Positions 58,270 through 64,000 of a stretch of 64,000 nucleotides of DNA are shown one piece after another. Position 1 is the first letter of the stretch. Each line of letters starts with the position of its first letter. This stretch comes from Mucilaginibacter celer. Lineage in GTDB: Bacteria > Bacteroidota > Bacteroidia > Sphingobacteriales > Sphingobacteriaceae. Position numbers and translations under genes: made by a program. The stretch is taken from contig NZ_CP032869.1 of NCBI RefSeq assembly GCF_003576455.2, positions 4,030,001 to 4,094,000 on the forward strand, read 5' to 3'. The notes under the pieces are model-generated. The model saw only the letters and a list, made by a program, of their open reading frames with translations. It had not been told where the DNA came from and made no database searches.

Positions 58270-60135
58270 TTATTTACTCCAGGTATTATCGCCTTCGGTT
58301 GCATCCATAAATATGCCGCCATCCAACGTTACCGACTTAAGGGCTTTGATTGTTTTAATATATAACGAGATTGATTTTTGATCTTTTTCCCACACGGCAG
58401 GTGTTTGGTGCAAGGTTTCTGTTGCACCATCGGCGTAGGTAACTTTTACATCAAACGGCACCACAAAGCCACCAACGTTTTTGATAGCTAACGTATAACC
58501 TCCGGCTGCTTTGGTCACACTTTTTAACGACAGATCGATATAATAATTGGTAAAGAACCAGTTATTAAAAAACCAGTTTAGGTTTTTACCGGTTATGCTG
58601 CTTATCGAATTGAAATAATCCCAAGGGATGGGGTGTTTACCATGCCAGCGATCCATATAACCATGCAGGGCTTTCCTGAACATATCGTCGCCCAGCATAT
58701 CTTTTAAAGCAAAGTAGCTTAATGATGGTTTGCCATACGAGTTGTTGCCATAACCGCCACGCAACTCGCTTGATGGAGTGATAACAGGCAGGTCTTCGGC
58801 AGTTGCTGCATCGTGGATCCAGCCGTTAACCCTGAACATTTTGTACAATTTTTCGGCTTTTTCTTTGCCAACTTCTGATGTACCTATCAGCAACTCGAAA
58901 GTTGTGGCCCAGCCTTCATCCATAAATGCATAACGGCTTTCGTTAATGCCCATGTAAAAAGGGAAATAGGTATGAGCAATTTCATGATCCTGTACAAACT
59001 GCGAAAAACGCACATCATCAGTATGGCTGTCATTCACCATCATCGGGTATTCCATATCGGCAAAGCCCTGAAATGAGGTCATTTTAGGGAAAGGATACGG
59101 TACGCCCGGCCAGTTGTGCGAAAGCCAGTCTAACGAGTTGCGGCCGTTTTGTACAGCATGATGAAAATCTTCCGAGCTGTCTAAAAACGCGGCCTGCATG
59201 CTGGCACGGCGGTGAGTAGCATCATCAACAACCACACTGGCAGCATCCCATACATAGTGGTCGCTGATACCTACAGCCATATCGCTGATGTCGTTTGCAG
59301 TCCATACCCAGGTGTTTAGATCATTCTGGGCGGTTACCTTATGCGCGGCCAATTCGGCAGCCGAGGCTACGTGGATGGTCGAATCGCTGGTAAATGAGGC
59401 CTGGAGGCGTTTGGCGTACTCGGGCTGTAATACTTCGTTAGGGTTTTGCAGGGTTCCTGTAGCCCAAACCACGTAGTTTTTAGGGGCGCTTACGCTTAGT
59501 TTATAATCGTTAAAGTCGTTATAAAATTCCTGTGCATCTAAAAATGGCAGCCTGTCCCATCCATTATAGTCATCATATACCGATACCCTTGGATAAAAAT
59601 AAGCCAGATAGCAGGTAGTCGAATCGATCATACCTTCGCGGCCGCTTTCTTTCGAGATTTCAAAATGCCAGCCAATATCAAGCTTGACCGAATCATGAGG
59701 CATTAAAGGTTTGCTTAAAGGCACCCATTGGTTGGTTGAGGTTGAGGGCACTTTTTTGGCTTCGCCGTTAACTAAAAAATTATCAAACTGAATGCCTGGG
59801 GTAAGATAATCTGCACCGGCATCGCCCATGCGGGCTACACCCGGTTTATGGATATTAACAATCAGTTTCATGTTAAGCCTTTTCAGCGTATCAGGACTGT
59901 TGTTAATATAAGTGATTTGCTCAGTGCCTTTTACCGAGCGGCTTTGCGGAATAGCTGTGATGTTGATATTATACTTGCCGGTGTTCTGCCAGTATTTTTT
60001 CCCCGGTCGGCCATCTGCCGATCGGGTTTCCTTTTGATAAGCCTTTTGTATATCGCGGGGCATATACAGGCTTTGAGCCTTGGCCTGCACTAAAAAAAGG
60101 CAGCCTACGGCCGATAAAATAATAGGTTTGATCAT
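58270..60135 (-). CDS. Secreted M1 family zinc metallopeptidase
   Basis: The 621-residue protein starts with a signal peptide (‘LSAVGCLFLVQAKAQ’). The catalytic site is ‘DHEIAHTYFPFYMGINESRYAFMDEGWATTFE’: HEIAH starting near residue 384, with the third zinc ligand Glu 18-19 residues later. Upstream is the beta-rich M1 N-domain (about 40-230) and the ‘GFADMEYPMMVND’ segment that stands in place of the GxMEN exopeptidase motif. It is an aminopeptidase-like enzyme of the periplasm. The GAMEN motif is not conserved, so exopeptidase specificity is uncertain. Length matches bacterial secreted M1 enzymes. Confidence 0.9.
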   Translation of the reverse strand: MIKPIILSAVGCLFLVQAKAQSLYMPRDIQKAYQKETRSADGRPGKKYWQNTGKYNINITAIPQSRSVKGTEQITYINNSPDTLKRLNMKLIVNIHKPGVARMGDAGADYLTPGIQFDNFLVNGEAKKVPSTSTNQWVPLSKPLMPHDSVKLDIGWHFEISKESGREGMIDSTTCYLAYFYPRVSVYDDYNGWDRLPFLDAQEFYNDFNDYKLSVSAPKNYVVWATGTLQNPNEVLQPEYAKRLQASFTSDSTIHVASAAELAAHKVTAQNDLNTWVWTANDISDMAVGISDHYVWDAASVVVDDATHRRASMQAAFLDSSEDFHHAVQNGRNSLDWLSHNWPGVPYPFPKMTSFQGFADMEYPMMVNDSHTDDVRFSQFVQDHEIAHTYFPFYMGINESRYAFMDEGWATTFELLIGTSEVGKEKAEKLYKMFRVNGWIHDAATAEDLPVITPSSELRGGYGNNSYGKPSLSYFALKDMLGDDMFRKALHGYMDRWHGKHPIPWDYFNSISSITGKNLNWFFNNWFFTNYYIDLSLKSVTKAAGGYTLAIKNVGGFVVPFDVKVTYADGATETLHQTPAVWEKDQKSISLYIKTIKALKSVTLDGGIFMDATEGDNTWSK

Positions 60136-60330
60136 GTCGTCTTAAATTTTAACCGGCAAGTTAATGTAATTGGATTAAATACGGATATGCGGAAAGCATT
60201 AATAGCCTAATTAATTGCAAAAAGTGAAAAGCTAAATCGTTGTAACAGGAATTACTTTGTAACAAAGTTGTCACAAAGATTTTTTATGATTAAATATTTC
60301 GTTGTAACGAATATATTTTTTTTACTTTGT

Positions 60331-60406
60331 TATCAGTTATTTTAATAGGGGTATTAAATAACTAACATTTAAGCCATCCGCGCTATGCGGATGGCTTTCT
60401 TTTTTA
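60331..60406 (+). ncRNA. Candidate two-hairpin small RNA
   Basis: The 290-nt gap between two minus-strand genes contains a plus-strand terminator without a plus gene. Hairpin one is AGTTATTTTAATA / TATTAAATAACT (60335-60347, 60352-60363) with a GGGG loop and one bulged T. Hairpin two, AAGCCATCCGC / GCGGATGGCTT (60371-60381, 60387-60397), ends in TCTTTTTT. A -7-like TTACTTTG with a TTG 17 nt before it precedes hairpin one. A small RNA of about 70 nt with an exposed GGGG loop is inferred. Confidence 0.5.
60371..60406 (+). terminator. Plus-strand terminator between the M1 peptidase and DUF892 genes
   Basis: AAGCCATCCGC / GCGGATGGCTT around loop GCTAT is followed by TCTTTTTT. On the minus strand the stem is followed by AAATG and not by T, so it is not the terminator of the gene ending at 60426 in a strict sense. 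Confidence 0.75.
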
Positions 60407-60425
60407 TTACTATTACAGTAATTGT

Positions 60426-60932
60426 CTAATTTACACTAATATACTCCTTGGTAATAAGTGTAAAAAGCTCGTCATTATCAATAGATTCATCTTTACACTC
60501 AGTTAAAAGCTGTTGCGCAGTGGTATAGTTTAACTCGCCTGCTACCATAATAAGCATATGGCACGATGTTATATTAATATGTTCCAACAATTGCAGATAC
60601 ATCATAATATCCATATCTAACAGCACAGGAAGTTCCTGGCCTTCATCCAAACAAAACTCATCCTTAACAATGGATTTTATCGGGTTACAATTTTTATCGG
60701 ATGGGGTTTCGCCAATCAACTTATAAACCTGCTCCATTCTGGCAATTTGTTTTTTGATATCATCCCAAAATTCCTGGATAGCCTGTTGCAGGGCCGTGAA
60801 TGAAGCCAGGCTTTTCAGGTGATCGAGGTGGGTGTTGAGGTAACATTTGCCAAAATAAATACGGTTGAGGTTGTGAATAAACACCTGTTTTAAGGTGTTT
60901 TTGTCAAGTGTTTTAGGGGTATTGTTGCTCAT
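60426..60932 (-). CDS. DUF892/YciF-type ferritin-like protein with altered metal site
   Basis: This 168-residue four-helix protein starts at the ATG at 60932. ‘LKQVFIHNLNRIYFGKCYLNTHLDHLKSLASF’ and ‘ARMEQVYKLIGETPSDKNCNPIKSIVKDEF’ follow the DUF892 pattern of YciE/YciF, including the Cys in ‘DKNCNPIKSI’. The helix-A residue usually found as Glu (‘AEK’) is Gly-Lys here and several other carboxylates are absent, so a di-iron site may be lost or modified. A late helix has ‘LLEHINITSCHMLIMVAGEL’. Role: stress-linked ferritin-like protein, mechanism uncertain. It is a single minus-strand gene, divergent from the Smr gene. Confidence 0.72.
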   Translation of the reverse strand: MSNNTPKTLDKNTLKQVFIHNLNRIYFGKCYLNTHLDHLKSLASFTALQQAIQEFWDDIKKQIARMEQVYKLIGETPSDKNCNPIKSIVKDEFCLDEGQELPVLLDMDIMMYLQLLEHINITSCHMLIMVAGELNYTTAQQLLTECKDESIDNDELFTLITKEYISVN

Positions 60933-61026
60933 GGGACTTTATTATAAGATGCGGCTTAATTTACTATCAAACTTACTCTAAAAATTCTGTTTATTTTATT
61001 GTTAGCGGTGGTATAGCAGGATAAAT

Positions 61027-61034
61027 TACCTTTG
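61027..61034 (+). promoter_or_regulatory. -7 element upstream of the Smr-domain gene
   Basis: TACCTTTG perfectly matches TAnnTTTG, 18 nt before the ATG at 61053, giving a very short leader. No TTTG at the standard distance (a TTG lies at 60999-61001, 25 nt away). Confidence 0.4.
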
Positions 61035-61052
61035 CGTATTGATACCAATGCT

Positions 61053-62006
61053 ATGAAATATAAATTAGGCGATTTTGTTCGGTTTGTTGATGAAAAAATG
61101 GAGGGTTTTGTAACCCGCATTATTGATGAGCAAATGATAGGCGTTACCGGCGATGATGATTTTGAGATTCCGGTACTGGCCAGTAAGGTAACTTACGTTC
61201 ATGGCTATGAACCGGATGGCGGCAAAAAAAACAGCAGCAATGTTACCGACGAAAAACCGGCAGCTTTAGGCGAGTTTGTAAAAAACGGTGTTTATGTTGG
61301 TGTAGCTACTGATGATAAAGCAAATTCGGTTGTGCACTTTCACCTCATTAATGAAACATCGTTTCAATTGCTGGCAACTTTAACTACCGATAAGCAGCAG
61401 ATTTTTAAAGGCGAGTTTGCAGGACTTATCGCCCCAAAATCAGCAGAAAAAATTTACTCGGCTCAGCTGGCAGATTTACAGGTTTGGCCTAAGTTTATTT
61501 TTAACGTTTTGTTCAGCAGCAAACAAAATATCGAACCACCTGCTCCCCTAAGCATCCAGGAAAAATTTAAAGCCAAAGATTTTTCGACCACCAAAAAGAA
61601 CCTTCCATTATTAAATAAAGCCGGCTGGCTCATCAGGCTTGATGAACCCGAACTGGTTATTGATGCGCAAAAGCTGAAAGAAAGCTTTTTTGAAAGCCCT
61701 GTTGAAAAAATTGTGGTTGAAAAGCCGGTTAGCGAAGTTGATCTGCACATTGAGAAGCTACGCGATGATTACCAGTTTTTAGATAATTCGGAAATAATGA
61801 ACATTCAACTGGCTCATTTTCATAAAGCGCTGGATGCAGCCATTGTTCATCAGCTACCGGATATTACTTTTATCCACGGTGCAGGCAATGGTACCCTGCG
61901 TAACGAACTGCACCGGCAGTTAGGCAAAAATAAAAAAGTGCAAACCTTTATGGACGCCTGGAAAGAGAAATTTGGGTACGGGGCCACTAAAGTGATTTTG
62001 AAGTAA
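61053..62006 (+). CDS. Smr domain protein with N-terminal DUF2027
   Basis: I use the ATG at 61053 (MKYKLGDFVRFVDEKMEGFVTRI) over a TTG at 61032; the protein has 317 residues. An N-terminal DUF2027 beta-barrel domain (about 1-170: ‘VRFVDEKMEGFVTRIIDEQMIGVTGDDDFEIPVLASKVTYV’) is followed by a linker with a helix. A C-terminal Smr (MutS2-type) domain (about 235-315) has the nuclease/DNA-binding signature ‘DLHIEKL’, ‘FIHGAGNGTLR’ and ‘KEKFGYGATKVIL’. Smr domains nick DNA or cleave RNA. Its exact role is unknown; DUF2027-Smr fusions are normal in Bacteroidota. Confidence 0.88.
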   Translation: MKYKLGDFVRFVDEKMEGFVTRIIDEQMIGVTGDDDFEIPVLASKVTYVHGYEPDGGKKNSSNVTDEKPAALGEFVKNGVYVGVATDDKANSVVHFHLINETSFQLLATLTTDKQQIFKGEFAGLIAPKSAEKIYSAQLADLQVWPKFIFNVLFSSKQNIEPPAPLSIQEKFKAKDFSTTKKNLPLLNKAGWLIRLDEPELVIDAQKLKESFFESPVEKIVVEKPVSEVDLHIEKLRDDYQFLDNSEIMNIQLAHFHKALDAAIVHQLPDITFIHGAGNGTLRNELHRQLGKNKKVQTFMDAWKEKFGYGATKVILK

Positions 62007-62013
62007 CCAGGAT

Positions 62014-62054
62014 AATGAAACAGGGTTGCCAACTACACCCCTGTTTCATTTCTT
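62014..62054. terminator. Convergent terminator between the Smr and GH29 genes
   Basis: AATGAAACAGGG (62014-62025) pairs with CCCTGTTTCATT (62039-62050) around a 13-nt loop, twelve base pairs in all. The T-run is weak. It serves the Smr gene and the convergent GH29 gene. Confidence 0.6.
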
Positions 62055-62056
62055 AC

Positions 62057-63721
62057 CTACCCTATCGCTCCTTCAATTTTATAAACAACAGCTATATCAT
62101 CAGGCTTAACGGCGGGCGTTTGTATTTTAAGTCCCTCTGCTGTTTGCTGCCAGTTTAGTTTGCCCGGATAACCTACCATACTTACGCCGGTAATTTTCCG
62201 CGCGCCCAATTGGGCCGACGAGCTTGCCAATGCTTTTATCATGCTGCCTTTCTCGCCGGGCCAGCCAAGGGCTATGGCGTAAAGCATATTTTGCTTTTTA
62301 GTAAACCTGAAATCATCGGCGGTAAAAGGTTTTCCTTTGCCCTCGTTAAAGCCCTGAGCGCTTAAAGGCGCTGCCGATTCAATAGCCGGGCCTTCGCCAA
62401 ATACCGTCCATGGGCGGGTTGCGTATATGGCTTCGCTGTTAACCTGCATCCAGGCGGCAATGCCTTCAACCACTTTACGCTCTTCGGCATCAATACTGCC
62501 ATCCCCGCGAAGCGGGATATTCAATAGCAGGTTGCCGTTTTTGCTTACCACATCGGCAAGGGTATGGATCACCGTTTTGGCTGTTTTATATCCTTTATCA
62601 TCAAAAATCCGCCTGTCGTAATGCCAGGCTCCTATACAGGTATCGGTTTGCCATGGTTCGGGTTCAATCTGGTTGCTTTGGCCGCGCTCAATATCCCATA
62701 TCATGCATTTACGCTGCTGCTCGTCCAATATTTTACCAAAAAGGGCCGCCTGCAGCTTTCCGTGTTTTTTTATGCTTACGTTGTACATGTGCGCCGCAAT
62801 TTTTAAACCGGCATCGCTAACCAGCCATAAAGGCAACACCGTATCGTCGAAGTAGATAAGATCCGGACCATATTTATCAATTAGCTCGATAGTTCGGTTT
62901 AAAAATTTATCGCAGTAAGCCTTATCGGGCATAGCCACGCCATTGCCCCATGCCCATTGCCGGTGAATGGCATTATTATTTAAACTATCCTCACTTAAGG
63001 AATGATTTTGCGCATAAAGCTCCTGCGGATCGTACCCATCCCACCATTTGCCTTTTCCATCGGCTTTGGTAAGCTTTCCATCATAGGCAATACCTGCCAT
63101 GGGGCCTGTTTTATCAGCCCGTTGTGCTACCTCCATCCAGCTCCAGGTATGGGCTGCGTGTACGGTTACCCCAAACGGTATTCCCTGCGCTTTTGCTGCT
63201 TTGGCCCAGCCGCCTACCAAATCCTTTTTTGGCCCTAAGCGGGTGGAGTTCCACGATTGATAAGTGCTGTTATATAAATCAAAACCATCATGATGGTTGG
63301 CCAGTGCCATAAAATATTTTGCACCCGCCTGTTTATAAAGCCCAAGCAATTCGTCGGGTTGCCAGTTTTCGGCTTTCCATTCGTTAATAACATCTTTAAA
63401 GCCAAATTTTGAAGGATCTCCGTATTTTTCGATGTGGTATTTATACTGGTCGCTCCCTTCCTGGTACATGCCGCGGGCATACCAATCGCCCCGTTCGGGT
63501 TGGCATTGCGGCCCCCAGTGCGCCCATAACCCAAACTTGGCATCTCTGAACCAATCGGGCACCTGGTATTGTTTAAGAGATTCCCAATCGGGTTTAAACG
63601 GGCCATCAGCAGCAATATGGATGTGATTTGCAGTAAGCGATTCAATACCGCCAAATGCTTTTTGCAGGTAAAATGCAGGAATAGCCGCAGCTATCCCCTT
63701 TAATAAATTTCTTCTTTTCAT
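62057..63721 (-). CDS. GH29 family alpha-L-fucosidase with Tat-like signal
   Basis: This 554-residue protein begins ‘MKRRNLLKGIAAAIPAFYLQKAFGG’, with a twin-arginine-type motif. The GH29 catalytic domain spans about 45-440: ‘WFRDAKFGLWAHWGPQCQPERGDWYARGMY’, ‘GAKYFMALANHHDGFDLYNS’, the nucleophile Asp in ‘GPDLIYFDDTVLPL’, ‘YDRRIFDDKGYKTAKTVIHTLADVVSKNGNLLLNIPL’. A beta-sandwich C-terminal domain follows. It is an exo-acting retaining fucosidase acting on fucosylated glycans. It is the last complete gene here and may be in a PUL extending beyond the window. Confidence 0.9.
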   Translation of the reverse strand: MKRRNLLKGIAAAIPAFYLQKAFGGIESLTANHIHIAADGPFKPDWESLKQYQVPDWFRDAKFGLWAHWGPQCQPERGDWYARGMYQEGSDQYKYHIEKYGDPSKFGFKDVINEWKAENWQPDELLGLYKQAGAKYFMALANHHDGFDLYNSTYQSWNSTRLGPKKDLVGGWAKAAKAQGIPFGVTVHAAHTWSWMEVAQRADKTGPMAGIAYDGKLTKADGKGKWWDGYDPQELYAQNHSLSEDSLNNNAIHRQWAWGNGVAMPDKAYCDKFLNRTIELIDKYGPDLIYFDDTVLPLWLVSDAGLKIAAHMYNVSIKKHGKLQAALFGKILDEQQRKCMIWDIERGQSNQIEPEPWQTDTCIGAWHYDRRIFDDKGYKTAKTVIHTLADVVSKNGNLLLNIPLRGDGSIDAEERKVVEGIAAWMQVNSEAIYATRPWTVFGEGPAIESAAPLSAQGFNEGKGKPFTADDFRFTKKQNMLYAIALGWPGEKGSMIKALASSSAQLGARKITGVSMVGYPGKLNWQQTAEGLKIQTPAVKPDDIAVVYKIEGAIG

Positions 63722-63788
63722 AGGTTTATAATTAATTGTTTTTTACACACTTAATTACATGCAATTTAGAAGATAAAATTTCATTTCC

Positions 63789-64000
63789 CTATTTTTTTGC
63801 AAACCAAATCCCGAGGTTAGGCAATTTCATGGTTTGATGCGGCGATACCGGGTTATGCAGCTTTAGACTTACGGGGTACAACTTATTCACATCAAACATT
63901 AGCGGATCAAGATCCTTGATATAGATGCGTTGCGGAATGCTGTGCGTAATTGCAAACGGTATTGTTTTTTTAAAGTTATTGAACACTTTTATCAGCAACT
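63789..64000 (-). CDS. Partial gene, C-terminal fragment cut by the window end
   Basis: The frame is open from the stop codon at 63789 to the right edge, and its only possible start here is a TTG at 63998, so the true start lies outside the window. The visible 69 residues end ‘HQTMKLPNLGIWFAKK’ and have an internal ‘RIYIKDLDPLMFDVNKLYPVSLKLHNP’ segment. It is too short to identify. It reads in the same direction as the GH29 fucosidase, which starts at 63721, so the two may be co-transcribed. Possibly a secreted glycosidase or related enzyme, but this is a guess. Confidence 0.6.
   Translation of the reverse strand, partial: LLIKVFNNFKKTIPFAITHSIPQRIYIKDLDPLMFDVNKLYPVSLKLHNPVSPHQTMKLPNLGIWFAKK

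Overview
The window looks like the chromosome of a soil or plant-associated Bacteroidota of the Sphingobacteriaceae, probably Mucilaginibacter or a close relative. The evidence is SusC/SusD pairs, FecR-type anti-sigma factors with ECF sigma factors, lipoproteins of the '...SC-KK' type, GH92, GH9 and GH29 glycosidases, TAnnTTTG-type promoters, and many short palindromic or low-complexity intergenic repeats. No rRNA, tRNA, IS element, prophage or CRISPR array was seen. The identification comes from recognising gene families, not from a search.

Layout. 1-3.8 kb: an SDR enzyme, a truncated D-lactate-dehydrogenase-like protein with a Cys-rich tail, and a two-component system. Its kinase has a FixL-like haem-PAS domain and its response regulator is fused to a CRP/FNR regulator. 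4.1-13.6 kb (+): a secreted YdcF protein, a secreted unknown, then a SusC-SusD-GH92 locus that suggests alpha-mannan or N-glycan use. 13.8-34.2 kb (-): a large polysaccharide utilisation locus. In transcription order it is FecR, SusC (with STN domain), SusD, a short SusC, SusD, a lipoprotein glycan binder, lysozyme, a/b hydrolase, GH9 glucanase, a secreted AGE epimerase with FN3, and membrane proteins including a wax-synthase-like MBOAT. The probable sigma partner of FecR lies at 37.6-38.2 kb. A block of oppositely oriented genes (VapBC-like toxin-antitoxin, reductase, AraC regulator, orphan Phd-like antitoxin) separates it from FecR. 38.8-48.1 kb: mostly small lipoproteins and membrane proteins, an XRE regulator, a TPM protein, a Tat-exported sugar isomerase-like protein, YjbQ, a Nudix-type regulator with a dead Nudix box, and a TPR histidine kinase. 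48.4-55.7 kb: a secreted creatininase-like enzyme, a sigma factor-small protein-ClpP operon, lysC-lysA, a lipoprotein and a HAD protein. 55.8-64 kb: a kinase-like protein without an ATPase domain, cold-shock and YtxH proteins, an M1 peptidase, a DUF892 protein, a Smr protein, GH29 fucosidase, and a gene cut by the window end.

How the genes work together. In the large locus, the STN domain of the first SusC probably signals through FecR to the ECF sigma factor, which drives the locus. GH9 plus the epimerase suggest a beta-glucan-type substrate. A terminator and a -7 element on the opposite strand of the susC leader suggest an antisense RNA. The FixL/REC-CRP pair could compress the rhizobial FixL-FixJ-FixK oxygen cascade into two proteins. 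These two systems, the sigma-ClpP operon and two candidate small RNAs are the most interesting leads.
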